From assembly GCF_014297575.1 (NCBI RefSeq), contig NZ_CP060412.1, forward strand, positions 2,170,001-2,234,000: a stretch of DNA of 64,000 bases, in the 5' to 3' direction. Below the pieces are notes generated by a model, which saw only the letters and a program-made list of their open reading frames with translations, did not search any database and had not been told where the DNA came from. The stretch comes from Dyella telluris (lineage in GTDB: Bacteria; Pseudomonadota; Gammaproteobacteria; Xanthomonadales; Rhodanobacteraceae). The translations under genes and the position numbers were made by a program. Of the stretch, positions 42,465 to 55,495 are shown in pieces. Numbering within the stretch: position 1 is the first letter of the stretch; each line of letters begins with the position of its first letter.

Positions 42465-44147
42465 TCAGGCCGCCTTGGCCTTCTCGTCCGCGCGCTCCAC
42501 GCTGCGCGTGATCAGCCACTGCTGCGTCAGGCTGGTGATGCCGTTGATCACCCAGTACAGCACCAGGCCCGCGGGGAAGAACAGGAACATGAAGCCGAAC
42601 ACCACCGGCATCACCTTCATCATCTTCTGCTGGGTCGGGTCCATGCCCGCAGCGGACGGCGACAGCCACTGGGTGGCCAGCATCACCAGGATGTAGAGCA
42701 CCGGCAGCACGAAGTACGGATCGGGCGCGGAAAGGTCATGCACCCAGCCGAAGAACGGTGCATGGCGCAGCTCCACGCTTTCCATCAGCACGCGGTACAG
42801 GCCGAAGAACACCGGCATGGTGATCAGCACCGGCAGGCAGCCCGACATCGGGTTGACCTTCTCCTTCTTGTACAGCTCCATCATGGCCTGCTGCATCTTC
42901 ATCTTGTCGTCGCCGTAACGCTCCTTCAGGGCGTTCACGCGCGGCTGCAGCTTGCGCATCTTGGCGCCGGAGCGGAACTGCGTGGCAGTCAGCTTCCACA
43001 GCGCGCCCTTCAGCAGCAGCACCAGCAGGATGATGGCCACGCCCCAGTTGCCGGCGATGGCGTGCAGCTTGGACAGCAGCCAGTGCAGCGGCTGCGCCAC
43101 CACGGTGAGCATGCCGTAGTTGGTGGTCAGGTCCAGGCCGGGGGCGACCTGGTCCAGCGTGCCCTGCAGCTTCGGGCCGACATACAGGCGCGAGGCGGTG
43201 TTCTGGCTCTGGCCCGGGGCCACATTGATGGACGGACCCACGGCACGGATCAGGTACACCGGCTGCGCGGTATCCGGATTGATCACGCTGGTGCTGTAGG
43301 TGTTGGCGTCCTGCGCGGCCGGGATCCACGACACGAAGAAGTAGTGCTGCAGCATGGCGGCCCAACCGCCGGTGATGGCGTGATTGAGCGGCTTCTTCGC
43401 GAAGTCCGCGAAGGGCAGCGTGGACATCTTGTCTTCCGGGCTGTACCAGGCAGCGCCATAGAAGCTGTGCGAGGTCGGGTCGGTGAAGTTCTGCCACCAG
43501 CCCTTCTGCTGGGCCGGCGCCACGCGCTGCAGCTGCTCGTAGGTGTTGCCGGTCCAGGTGGTGCTGCCACCGTTCTCGATCTTCTGGTCCACGGTGACGG
43601 CGTAGTCGCCGCGCTTGAGCACGAAGGTCTTGGTGACCTTGAGGCCGGCGCTACCCTGCCAGGTCAGATCAACCTTCAGCTCGTTCTGGCCGTCGGCCAA
43701 GGCGTAGCTGGCCTGCGCGGTGGAAAACACGGCGCGATGGTCGGGCGCTTCGCCCTGGTTGCTCACCAGGCCGTTCTGCGCCACGAAGTACTGGGCGCGA
43801 TCGTCATCCAGCAGGCGCACCGGCGCCGGGTCGGGATTCTTCTTGGTGACCGGCGCCACCGGGTAGTGCAGCAGCTCGGAGCGCACCACGCTGCCGCCTC
43901 GCGTGTCGATGGTCAGGCGCAGCACGTCGGTGGTCACGGTGACCAGCTGGGCCGACGCTTCGCTGACCGTGCCCGGCACGGCGGCCGGAGCGGTCGACGC
44001 GGTGGCACCCGGCACGCTGTTGTCGGCGCTCGCTGCGGTGGCGGCAACGGCCGGCGGCTGCGGGCCGTAATCCTTCTCCCAGGCCTGGAACAGCAGGTAG
44101 GCCACGGCAAGCAGGGCGAAGATGAGGAACGTGCGCGTTTGATTCAT
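42465..44147 (-). CDS. yidC: membrane protein insertase YidC
   Basis: A 560-residue inner-membrane insertase. N-terminal helix MNQTRTFLIFALLAVAYLLFQAW, a large periplasmic beta-domain (residues ~60-340), and the conserved five-helix core: WGVAIILLVLLLKGALWKLTATQFRSGAKMRKLQPRVNALKERYGDD, MSGCLPVLITMPVFFGLYRVL, MKVMPVVFGFMFLFFPAGLVLYWVINGITSLTQQWLI. It follows rnpA by 58 bp; no yidD gene lies between, unlike in many bacteria. ATG 44147 gives the normal start. Confidence 0.97.
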   Translation of the reverse strand: MNQTRTFLIFALLAVAYLLFQAWEKDYGPQPPAVAATAASADNSVPGATASTAPAAVPGTVSEASAQLVTVTTDVLRLTIDTRGGSVVRSELLHYPVAPVTKKNPDPAPVRLLDDDRAQYFVAQNGLVSNQGEAPDHRAVFSTAQASYALADGQNELKVDLTWQGSAGLKVTKTFVLKRGDYAVTVDQKIENGGSTTWTGNTYEQLQRVAPAQQKGWWQNFTDPTSHSFYGAAWYSPEDKMSTLPFADFAKKPLNHAITGGWAAMLQHYFFVSWIPAAQDANTYSTSVINPDTAQPVYLIRAVGPSINVAPGQSQNTASRLYVGPKLQGTLDQVAPGLDLTTNYGMLTVVAQPLHWLLSKLHAIAGNWGVAIILLVLLLKGALWKLTATQFRSGAKMRKLQPRVNALKERYGDDKMKMQQAMMELYKKEKVNPMSGCLPVLITMPVFFGLYRVLMESVELRHAPFFGWVHDLSAPDPYFVLPVLYILVMLATQWLSPSAAGMDPTQQKMMKVMPVVFGFMFLFFPAGLVLYWVINGITSLTQQWLITRSVERADEKAKAA

Positions 44148-44205
44148 CGCGGAGCGGATCCATTGCATGCCGCGACGCCGTGCCGCGGAAGAGGGTGGAG
44201 AAAGG

Positions 44206-44604
44206 TCAACGCGCGATTGTGCCGGTCGGGTCGCCCGGCTTCAACGTGAGGTCGACTTTGGCGGAACGCAATTTCTTCCACAGCTGCTGCAATTCGGCGA
44301 GCAGCTCCGGGCCGGGCAGGCCACAGGCCTGGTCGCGCGCCATCACCATGAGGTCGACGGACGGAAGCTCAAGGCGGGCGCGACGAAACGACTCGCGGAT
44401 GAGGCGCTTGATGCGGTTACGGTCGACCGCGCGCTTGGAGACACGCTTGGATATGGCCAGGCCCAGGCGCGGATGGCCCAGGTCGTTGACCCTGTAGCGC
44501 ACAGAAAAACAGCGGCCGCCGAAGCGGCCGCTGGCTTGTCGCAGAGCAGCGAAATCACTGGCGCGGCGGAGCCGCGCCTCGCGCGGCAAGCCGGCGGTAG
44601 GCAT
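44206..44604 (-). CDS. rnpA: ribonuclease P protein component
   Basis: A 132-residue basic protein. LPREARLRRASDFAALRQASGR at the start and the RNR motif RLGLAISKRVSKRAVDRNRIKRLIRESFRR are diagnostic. With the RNase P RNA it trims 5' leaders of tRNA precursors. It lies 13 bp after rpmH, the usual pair. Confidence 0.96.
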   Translation of the reverse strand: MPTAGLPREARLRRASDFAALRQASGRFGGRCFSVRYRVNDLGHPRLGLAISKRVSKRAVDRNRIKRLIRESFRRARLELPSVDLMVMARDQACGLPGPELLAELQQLWKKLRSAKVDLTLKPGDPTGTIAR

Positions 44605-44617
44605 GAATGCCTGCCGC

Positions 44618-44755
44618 TTACGGGATCAGGCGCTTGCGGCCCTTGGCGCGGCGGGCGTTGAGGATCTTGCGACCATCGGCCGTGGCCATACGGGCACGGA
44701 AGCCGTGGGTGCGGGCACGCTTGAGCTTGCTGGGCTGGAAGGTCCGCTTGGACAT
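44618..44755 (-). CDS. rpmH: 50S ribosomal protein L34
   Basis: A 45-residue highly basic protein ([23 protein letters not shown]...[15 protein letters not shown]), the L34 sequence pattern and length. It is the first gene of the rpmH-rnpA-yidC run and is divergent from dnaA. A GGAGG-like site lies just upstream of ATG 44755. Confidence 0.98.
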   Translation of the reverse strand: MSKRTFQPSKLKRARTHGFRARMATADGRKILNARRAKGRKRLIP

Positions 44756-44967
44756 GGCTTCCTCCAAAGTAAGTTGATAAAAAGGTTGGAAATTATGCGG
44801 GGTGTTTTGGGGCCCTGTCAAATGGGGTGTTTTCGGGGTTGACAAAAGGCTGTTGATTGCCTGTGGATATCCATGTGGATATCCGTACCAAAAACGGTGG
44901 TTCCTGCTGCTAGACTTTCCGGTCCACCCCGCGCGAAAGCGCTCCTTGCAGTGGTTGAAGACTTCCC
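44756..44967. promoter_or_regulatory. rpmH-dnaA divergent control region with two DnaA-box-like sites
   Basis: Two tandem TGTGGATAT 9-mers (44862-44870 and 44874-44882), one mismatch from the DnaA box TGTGGATAA, lie 85-105 bp upstream of dnaA. TTGACA at 44839-44844 is a candidate -35 for dnaA, with the first box placed where the -10 would start; this would allow DnaA to repress its own gene. No perfect -10 is seen. Confidence 0.6.
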
Positions 44968-46311
44968 ATGAGTGACCTGTGGCGGCGCTGTCTCGAGCGT
45001 CTCGAAGGCGAATTGAACGCCGAAGACCTGCATACGTGGCTGATGCCGCTGCAGGCACGCGACGACACGCATGGCTTGAGGCTGTTCGCGCCCAATCCGT
45101 ACACGCTGGACACCGTGCGCGAGCGCTATCTGGCCCGCATCGAAACGGTGATCAGCCAGCTGACCGGCCATGACCTGACCGTCCGCCTGGAGGTGGGCTC
45201 CAGCGCGCCGCGCGTTGCCCCGGCCAGCAAGCCGGCGGCCGCACCGGCCCCCGTCCGGGTGGAACCGGCGGTGCCCGAGGCGCCGGCCTATACCCACAAC
45301 CTGGACCCGCACTACACCTTCGAAACCTTCGTCGAGGGCAAGTCGAACCAGCTGGGCAAGGCCGCCGCCATGCAGGTGGCGATGAATCCGGGCCGTGCCT
45401 ACAACCCGCTGCTGCTGTACGGCGGCACGGGCCTGGGCAAAACCCACCTGATGCACGCCACCGGCAACCTGATGCGCGAGCGCAATCCGGATTTCAAGGT
45501 GCTGTACCTGCGCTCGGAGCAGTTCGTCGGCTCGATGATCGAGGCGCTGCGCACCAAGAGCATGGACGAGTTCAAGCGCCGCTTCCGTTCGGTGGACGCG
45601 CTGCTGATCGACGACATCCAGTTCTTCGCCGGCAAGGACACCACGCAGGAAGAGTTCTTCCACACCTTCAATGCGCTGTTCGAATCCAAGCAGCAGATCA
45701 TCCTGACCTGCGACCGCTACCCGAAGGAAGTGGACAAGCTGGAGCCGCGCCTGAAGTCGCGCCTGGGTTGGGGTTTGTCGGTGGCGATCGAGCCGCCGGA
45801 CTTCGAAACCCGAGCCGCCATCCTGCTTTCCAAGGCCCACGACAAGGGCGTGGCGGTAGGGGAGAACGTGGCGATGTTGTTGGCCAAGCGCATCCGCTCC
45901 AACGTGCGTGACCTGGAAGGTGCGCTCAACACACTGGCCGCCCGGGCCAACTTCTACGGCAAGCCGATCACCATCGACTTCGCCGAGGAAACGCTGCGCG
46001 ACCTGCTGGCCACGCATGCGCAGGCAGTGACGGTGCCGAACATCCAGAAGACGGTGGCCGATTACTACCAGGTGCGCCTGCAGGATCTGCTGTCCAAGCG
46101 CCGCGTACGTTCGCTGGCTCGTCCGCGCCAGATCGCCATGGCGCTGTCCAAGGAGCTCACCGAGCACAGCCTGCCGGAGATCGGCGAGGCATTCGGTGGC
46201 CGCGACCATACGACGGTCCTGCACGCCTGCCGCACCATCAAGAAGCTTTGCGAGACGGACACGCGCATGCGGCAGGATTGGGAACAGCTCATACGCATCC
46301 TCACCGGCTAA
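44968..46311 (+). CDS. dnaA: chromosomal replication initiator DnaA
   Basis: A 447-residue initiator. Domain I ([29 protein letters not shown]), a Pro/Ala-rich domain II (~80-110), AAA+ domain III starting near [23 protein letters not shown] with Walker [11 protein letters not shown] (from residue 152) and Walker [13 protein letters not shown], and domain IV with the DNA-binding [18 protein letters not shown]. It opens oriC, which lies directly downstream. Confidence 0.98.
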   Translation: MSDLWRRCLERLEGELNAEDLHTWLMPLQARDDTHGLRLFAPNPYTLDTVRERYLARIETVISQLTGHDLTVRLEVGSSAPRVAPASKPAAAPAPVRVEPAVPEAPAYTHNLDPHYTFETFVEGKSNQLGKAAAMQVAMNPGRAYNPLLLYGGTGLGKTHLMHATGNLMRERNPDFKVLYLRSEQFVGSMIEALRTKSMDEFKRRFRSVDALLIDDIQFFAGKDTTQEEFFHTFNALFESKQQIILTCDRYPKEVDKLEPRLKSRLGWGLSVAIEPPDFETRAAILLSKAHDKGVAVGENVAMLLAKRIRSNVRDLEGALNTLAARANFYGKPITIDFAEETLRDLLATHAQAVTVPNIQKTVADYYQVRLQDLLSKRRVRSLARPRQIAMALSKELTEHSLPEIGEAFGGRDHTTVLHACRTIKKLCETDTRMRQDWEQLIRILTG

Positions 46312-46560
46312 AAACCGGTGGGGCTGTGCACGGATTGCTTGAAAAGTACGGTGGCAACCTGTGGATAATAGGTGGACGATTTGGCCTTCAAAGTTATCCA
46401 CAAACAACGCACAGTCGTCAGGCCATTTGGAACACAATGTGAGAATCATCTAAATCGTTGATTCTTATGGGTAATTTCAGATTTTTGAGTTATCCACGGC
46501 ACCTACCACCACCACAGAACTTCTTTAAAAACAGAAAAGCAGGATTGGGGAAGCGCATAC
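46312..46560. other. oriC: chromosomal origin of replication (oriC)
   Basis: The 249-bp dnaA-dnaN gap contains TGTGGATAA (46360-46368) and TTATCCACA (46394-46402), two perfect DnaA boxes in opposite orientation, and TTATCCACG (46490-46498), one mismatch. Between and after them is an AT-rich stretch (about 46432-46490, with AATCGTTGATTCTTATGGG and AGATTTTTGAG) suited to unwinding. Gene directions change from mostly minus to mostly plus around this region. Confidence 0.88.
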
Positions 46561-47661
46561 ATGCAATTCAGCATTCAACGAGAAGCTCTGCTCAAACCGT
46601 TGCAGCAGGTCGTAGGCGTGGTCGAACGCCGCCAGACTTTGCCGGTGCTGGCCAACCTGCTGGTGAAGGTCGCCGACGGCAAAGTGTCGATGACCGGCAC
46701 CGATCTGGAAGTGGAAATGATCGCCACGACCGCAGCTGACAAGCTGCTCGATGGTGAGATCACCATTCCCGCCCGCAAGTTGTTCGACATCGTTCGCGCA
46801 TTGCCCGACGGCGCGCAGATCGAGTTGAAGCTCAACGGCGACCGTGTGGCGATGAATGCAGGACGTAGCCGGTTCACGCTGGCAACGCTGCCTGCCACCG
46901 AATTCCCGACCATCGATGAAATAGAGCTGGTTGAGCGGGTCACGCTGCCGGAAGAAGTGCTGCGCGATCTCATGGAGCGCACCGCGTTCGCCATGGCCAA
47001 CCAGGACGTGCGCTACTACTTGAACGGCATGCTGCTGGATCTGCAGGAGCACACGCTTCGTTGTGTGGCTACTGACGGTCATCGTCTGGCGCTGAAAGAA
47101 ACCAAGCTGGACAGCAAGGTTTCGTCGCGTCGCCAGATCATCATTCCCCGCAAGGGCGTGAACGAGTTGATCGGTTTGTTCGAAACAGGCGATGGCCAGA
47201 TCGAGCTGGAGTTTGGCCGTAATCACCTTCGCGTCCGTCGTGGCGATGTGGTGTTCACCTCCAAGTTGATCGACGGTCGTTTTCCGGACTACGAAGCGGT
47301 GATTCCGCTCGGCGCCGACAAGCAGGCCACGCTGGATCGCGAAGTGTTGCGTGGTGCCCTGCAGCGCGCGGCCATTCTTTCCAACGAAAAGTACCGCGGC
47401 GTGAAGCTCGAACTGTCGCCGGGCAAGCTGCGCATCGTGGCTCACAACCCCGAGCAGGAAGAGGCCGTGGAAGAGGTCGAAGCCGAAACGCCGGTTTCCG
47501 ATCTCGCCGTGGGCTTCAACGTGGGTTATCTGCTGGATGCGCTGGGTGCGCTGCGTGGCGAGAAGGCCCGCCTGAACCTGCGCGACGCGCAGTCCAGCTG
47601 CCTGGTGCAGGAAGACGACAGCGACCAGGCCCGCCACGTGATCATGCCGCTGCGCCTCTGA
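46561..47661 (+). CDS. dnaN: DNA polymerase III beta sliding clamp
   Basis: A 366-residue clamp of three repeated domains: MQFSIQREALLKPLQQVVGVVERRQTLPVLANLLV starts the first; RYYLNGMLLDL and TDGHRLALKE belong to the second; the C-terminal end VIMPLRL is typical. It tethers polymerase III to DNA. Followed by a strong hairpin before recF. Confidence 0.98.
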   Translation: MQFSIQREALLKPLQQVVGVVERRQTLPVLANLLVKVADGKVSMTGTDLEVEMIATTAADKLLDGEITIPARKLFDIVRALPDGAQIELKLNGDRVAMNAGRSRFTLATLPATEFPTIDEIELVERVTLPEEVLRDLMERTAFAMANQDVRYYLNGMLLDLQEHTLRCVATDGHRLALKETKLDSKVSSRRQIIIPRKGVNELIGLFETGDGQIELEFGRNHLRVRRGDVVFTSKLIDGRFPDYEAVIPLGADKQATLDREVLRGALQRAAILSNEKYRGVKLELSPGKLRIVAHNPEQEEAVEEVEAETPVSDLAVGFNVGYLLDALGALRGEKARLNLRDAQSSCLVQEDDSDQARHVIMPLRL

Positions 47662-47700
47662 TTGCGATGAATCGTTTGCCTTTTGAGGGCAAGCCAGAAG

Positions 47701-47737
47701 AGAACGCCGGAGCCGTCGAAAGACGCTCCGGCGTTCT
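47701..47737 (+). other. 13-bp hairpin between dnaN and recF
   Basis: AGAACGCCGGAGC and GCTCCGGCGTTCT pair perfectly around an 11-nt loop; the tail TTGCTTC is only partly T-rich. The recF ATG is 20 bp further on, and its ribosome-binding sequence AGGAG (47744) lies between. It could be a partial terminator or a processing site. Confidence 0.75.
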
Positions 47738-47757
47738 TGCTTCAGGAGCTTGCTGAC

Positions 47758-51334
<3,577 letters not shown>

Positions 51335-51340
51335 CGCACC

Positions 51341-51383
51341 GGCCACCGGGAGCGGCGACGTTCGCCCCCGGTGGCCTTTTCTT
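51341..51383 (+). terminator. rho-independent terminator of gyrB
   Basis: GGCCACCGGG and CCCGGTGGCC form a perfect 10-bp stem, followed by TTTTCTTT, 6 bp after the gyrB stop. Confidence 0.92.
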
Positions 51384-51641
51384 TGGCATCACGTACTAAT
51401 GCGTTAGTACGCTAATTCAAGTCAGGAAAGCTGACGCCGGGAACGTGTTTCCAGGCCAAAAAGTCACGGCCGACAGGGGGCTTGGCCCCGGAAATTATGT
51501 CCAGTCGCCGGCGTATGGCTCAACTTATTGATTTTTAACAATCTTTCATGTCGCGCTGCGACTTGTTATCTCTTACCTAGTCAGGTTACGCTCAGCGATC
51601 CCCCGCGCTGTAAGCGCGTGAAACCTACATTGAGGACTGCC
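51384..51641. promoter_or_regulatory. regulatory gap upstream of the TPR gene
   Basis: It contains GTACTAA-TGCG-TTAGTAC (51393-51410), a perfect inverted repeat like a repressor site, and an AT-rich segment (about 51518-51580) likely to hold the promoter. A GC palindrome CGCGCTGTAAGCGCG (51604-51618) lies just before the gene. Confidence 0.55.
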
Positions 51642-52931
51642 ATGAAGCGTGTTCCCCTGATCAAGTTGCTTGCCGGTTCGGCGCTGGCCCTGGCCGTGGT
51701 GAGCACGCCGGTCATTGCAGCCAGCAATTCGTCCAAGGACAAGAAGGAAGCGCTGTACCCCAACGCGACCCGTCCGGAGCCGAAGCTGGACCTGACCAGC
51801 GAGAAGGATCAGAAGGCGATCAACGAAGGCCTCGACGCGGTCAACAACCAGGACAAGGAAAAGGCGATCCAGATCCTTCAGCCGATCGCCGACGGCAGCA
51901 AGAGCAAGTACGCACAGGCGCTGGCCCTGCAGGGTCTGGCCAACGTGCACTACAACGACGGCGACGTGAAGGGCGCCATCGATCTGCTCAAGCGTGCGCT
52001 CGACAACGGCACCATGCCGAACGACACCTACTTCCAGCTCCAGTTCATGCTGGCCCAGTTCTACCTTGCCGATGAGCAGTACCAGCTGTGCATCGACACC
52101 GTGAACAAGTGGCGCGACGAGGGCAAGAAGGAAACCGCCGACTCCTACGCGCTGCAGGGCAACGCGTACTACCGCCTCGAGAAGTTCCCGGAAGCGATTG
52201 CCGCCATCAAGAAGGCGCAGTCGATGACCGACAAGCCGAACGACAGCTGGAACCAGATCCTCATGGCCAGCTACTCCGAGTCCGGCCAGGGTGACCAGGC
52301 TGCCCAGGTGGCCCAGCAGCAGCTCGCTGCCAACCCGAACGATCCGAACGCGCTGAACAACGCCGTCGCCGTGCTGATGCAGGCCCAGAAGTATCCGGAA
52401 GCGATCTCGCTGATGGAGAAGGCTCGCGCCTCCGGCCAGCTCAAGACCGAGAAGGACTACGTCAACCTCGCCAAGCTCTACCTGGTGAGCGGCCAGAACA
52501 GCGGTGACCAGAAAGAACCGGCCACCAAGGCTGCTGCCGTGCTGCAGGAAGGCTTCAGCAAGGGCATCGTGACCTCCACGGCCGAGAACTACTCGCTGCT
52601 GGGCGCCGCCAACTACATGTCCGACAACACGTCGGGCGCGCTGGCTGCCTACCAGAAGGCGATTCCGCTGGCGAAGGACGGCGAGGCGAACATTCGCGCC
52701 GGCCAGCTCCTGATCCAGGACAACAAGTTCAGCGAGGCCAAGAGCCTCATCCAGCAGGGCATCGACAAGGGCGTGCAGCACAAGGGCACCGCTTATATGT
52801 TGCTGGCCGAGTCGTGCCGTGGCCTGAAGGACAAGCCGGGTACGATTGCTGCCATGGAGAAGGCCGCACAGGATCCCGAAACCTCAGCAAAAGCAAAGGC
52901 TTGGCTGAAGGCACAGGGCGCGGGCAAGTAA
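51642..52931 (+). CDS. exported TPR-repeat protein
   Basis: A 429-residue protein with signal peptide (MKRVPLIKLLAGSALALAVVSTPVIAAS) and tetratricopeptide repeats throughout residues ~65-420 (for example YAQALALQGLANVHYNDGDVKGAIDLLKRAL, DSYALQGNAYYRLEKFPEAIAAIKKAQ, NALNNAVAVLMQAQKYPEAISLMEKA). It is periplasmic and probably a protein-interaction scaffold. In this family of bacteria it sits between gyrB and the tonB operon, suggesting a link to energised transport. Lysine-rich and codon-biased like a highly expressed gene. Confidence 0.88.
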   Translation: MKRVPLIKLLAGSALALAVVSTPVIAASNSSKDKKEALYPNATRPEPKLDLTSEKDQKAINEGLDAVNNQDKEKAIQILQPIADGSKSKYAQALALQGLANVHYNDGDVKGAIDLLKRALDNGTMPNDTYFQLQFMLAQFYLADEQYQLCIDTVNKWRDEGKKETADSYALQGNAYYRLEKFPEAIAAIKKAQSMTDKPNDSWNQILMASYSESGQGDQAAQVAQQQLAANPNDPNALNNAVAVLMQAQKYPEAISLMEKARASGQLKTEKDYVNLAKLYLVSGQNSGDQKEPATKAAAVLQEGFSKGIVTSTAENYSLLGAANYMSDNTSGALAAYQKAIPLAKDGEANIRAGQLLIQDNKFSEAKSLIQQGIDKGVQHKGTAYMLLAESCRGLKDKPGTIAAMEKAAQDPETSAKAKAWLKAQGAGK

Positions 52932-53128
52932 GGCTGGCGTGTAACATTTGCGAGTCAGATGGACGTCCATTTGTCTGCCTCACAAGTGCTATACAAATGC
53001 CATGTGCTGTTGTACCGTTGAAACCTTTCCGTGCTCCCGTCCAGTGGCAAATGTCATCCCTATGGATCGATTTGCCACCGGAATTCGTGACCACGTCTCA
53101 CCGATTGATTAGCTCCAGATAGTGACAG
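52932..53128. promoter_or_regulatory. control region of tonB operon with two inverted repeats
   Basis: Two palindromes: ATGGACGTCCAT (52959-52970), with flanks extending the symmetry, and GTGGCAAAT-N17-ATTTGCCAC (53044-53052/53070-53078), a perfect 9-bp inverted repeat 50-85 bp before tonB. Neither looks like a standard Fur box. They are candidate operators for iron- or nutrient-dependent control. Confidence 0.65.
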
Positions 53129-53788
<660 letters not shown>

Positions 53789-53837
53789 CTTCGGTTACGG
53801 TTAATCAGTTCACGCTTGACTTTCCAAGGGTAGCGTT

Positions 53838-54584
53838 ATGTTCCTGCAAACTTCTCCGGCCCCCGCGGGCGGTACCACCAACGCCGAAGCCATGAAGTCG
53901 ATGGGCTTTGACCACCTTATCCACAACTTCGATTTCCTTGGCTGGATCGTGTTCGTGGTGCTGGTGGTGATGTCCTTCTCCTCCTGGTACTTCATTGTCG
54001 CCAACGCAATCCGCAACTCGATGGTTCGCGGTCGCGCCGACAAGGTCATCAACGGTTTCTGGTCCAATGGCTCCACGCAGGATGCCATTCGCGAACTCGA
54101 AGCCCAGCCCAAGGGCGAACCGTTCTCGAAGATCGCCCTCGACGCCGCTTCGGCCGTCGCTCACCATCAGCAGGCTTCGGCCGGTGGTGGCCGCCTCGCC
54201 GAGTCGCTCAGCCGCTCCGAGTTCATCGACCGCGCCCTGCGCCAGGCCGTTGCTCGCGAGAGCCTGCGTCTGGAAGGCGGCCTGACCCTGCTCGCCACGG
54301 TCGGTTCGTCGGCTCCGTTCATCGGTCTTCTCGGTACCGTGTGGGGCATCTACCACGCGCTGATCAAGATCTCCGCGTCGGGCAACGCTTCGATGGAAGC
54401 TGTGGCCGGTCCGGTGGGTGAAGCTCTGATCATGACCGCCTTCGGTCTGTTCACCGCCATCCCGGCCGTGCTTGCCTACAACTTCTTCAACCGTTCGAAC
54501 CGTCTGACCTACGCTCAGTTCGACGAGTTTGCGCACGACCTGCACGACTTCTTCGCCACCGGCGCTCGCGTCGAAGGCAAGTGA
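53838..54584 (+). CDS. exbB: TonB-system proton channel subunit ExbB
   Basis: A 248-residue MotA/TolQ/ExbB protein with three membrane helices: WIVFVVLVVMSFSSWYFIVANAI near the N-terminus, then LTLLATVGSSAPFIGLLGTVWGIYHAL and EALIMTAFGLFTAIPAVLAYNFFNR, the conserved family core. It forms the pentameric channel around ExbD helices. It follows tonB by 49 bp. Confidence 0.96.
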   Translation: MFLQTSPAPAGGTTNAEAMKSMGFDHLIHNFDFLGWIVFVVLVVMSFSSWYFIVANAIRNSMVRGRADKVINGFWSNGSTQDAIRELEAQPKGEPFSKIALDAASAVAHHQQASAGGGRLAESLSRSEFIDRALRQAVARESLRLEGGLTLLATVGSSAPFIGLLGTVWGIYHALIKISASGNASMEAVAGPVGEALIMTAFGLFTAIPAVLAYNFFNRSNRLTYAQFDEFAHDLHDFFATGARVEGK

Positions 54585-54595
54585 GGATCTGACCC

Positions 54596-55009
54596 ATGGC
54601 AATGAGTACCGGAGGCAATGCCGGCGGTCCGATGTCGGAGATCAACGTTACGCCGCTCGTCGACGTGATGCTGGTGCTGCTGATCATCTTCATGATCACG
54701 GCTCCTTTGATGTCCCATCGAATCACGGTTGAACTGCCCACTGCGAATCCGAAAACCACGGATACGGAGCAGGTGACGCCGATGGACTTGGCCGTGAAGC
54801 CGGATGGCTCGCTGTACCTTGACGACATCGAAGTCAACGAAGGCGAGCTGAAGGCAAAGTTCGCGGTTGCGGCGCAGCAGTCGCCGCAGCCCGAGTTGCA
54901 GATCCGTGCGGACAAGACCACGGAATACAAGATCGTGAAGAAGGTCCTCGCCGACGCCAAGGAAGCTGGCATGGTGCATGTCGGCTTCATGACGACCGGC
55001 AAGGAGTAA
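54596..55009 (+). CDS. exbD1: ExbD biopolymer transporter subunit (first copy)
   Basis: A 137-residue ExbD/TolR protein with a single helix (VMLVVLLIIFMITAPLM type, here VTPLVDVMLVLLIIFMITAPLM) containing the proton-carrying Asp in LVDVMLVL. The periplasmic part (MDLAVKPDGSLYLDDIEVNEGELKAKFAVAA) follows. Separated from exbB by 11 bp and from the second copy by 6 bp. Confidence 0.95.
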   Translation: MAMSTGGNAGGPMSEINVTPLVDVMLVLLIIFMITAPLMSHRITVELPTANPKTTDTEQVTPMDLAVKPDGSLYLDDIEVNEGELKAKFAVAAQQSPQPELQIRADKTTEYKIVKKVLADAKEAGMVHVGFMTTGKE

Positions 55010-55015
55010 CAAGCC

Positions 55016-55432
55016 ATGGCATTCAGTTCTGGAAGTGGCAAGGGCCCCATGGCCGATATCAACGTCACGCCGCTCGTCGACGTGATGCTGGTGCTCCTGA
55101 TCATCTTCATGATTACGGCTCCGATCCTGACCCATAAGGTGAAGATCGATCTTCCGCAGCCGAACCCGAACGTGGTTCAGCCGGAAAACCCGCCGGAACC
55201 CGTCCGCCTCAAGATCGACCAGTCCGGCGCGCTGTACTGGAACGATACCCCGGTGGATGAGCTTGGCCTGAAGGCACAGCTCGCGGTGATCGGTGGTCTG
55301 GGCGATCCGGCCAAGCAGCCGGAAGTTCAGATCAACGCCGATGACGGCGTGGCGTATGAGCATGTGGCTCGCGTGCTGGCGGATGCCAAGAGCTACGGCC
55401 TTACGAAGATCGGTTTCACTGAAGGTCAGTAA
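55016..55432 (+). CDS. exbD2: ExbD biopolymer transporter subunit (second copy)
   Basis: A 138-residue ExbD paralogue with the same N-terminus (PMADINVTPLVDVMLVLLIIFMITAPIL) but a divergent periplasmic part (KIDQSGALYWNDTPVDELGLKAQLAVIGGLGDPAKQPEVQINADDGVAYEHVARVLADAK). A tonB-exbB-exbD1-exbD2 set followed by pdxJ is known from Xanthomonas, where the second ExbD has a role in plant interaction. A terminator follows. Confidence 0.95.
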   Translation: MAFSSGSGKGPMADINVTPLVDVMLVLLIIFMITAPILTHKVKIDLPQPNPNVVQPENPPEPVRLKIDQSGALYWNDTPVDELGLKAQLAVIGGLGDPAKQPEVQINADDGVAYEHVARVLADAKSYGLTKIGFTEGQ

Positions 55433-55465
55433 TTCCGAAAGGAATGAAAGTAACACTACCCTGAG

Positions 55466-55495
55466 AGCCCCCGCCTAGTGCGGGGGTTCTTTTTT
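55466..55495 (+). terminator. rho-independent terminator of tonB-exb operon
   Basis: AGCCCCCGC-CTAGT-GCGGGGGTT stem followed by CTTTTTTGG, about 35 bp after the exbD2 stop. Confidence 0.92.

Noticed and set aside
41070..44249. 1,059-codon plus-strand open frame across mnmE and yidC
   Set aside because: It is antisense to two well-identified genes and its His/Gln/Arg-rich translation is typical of GC-rich shadow frames.
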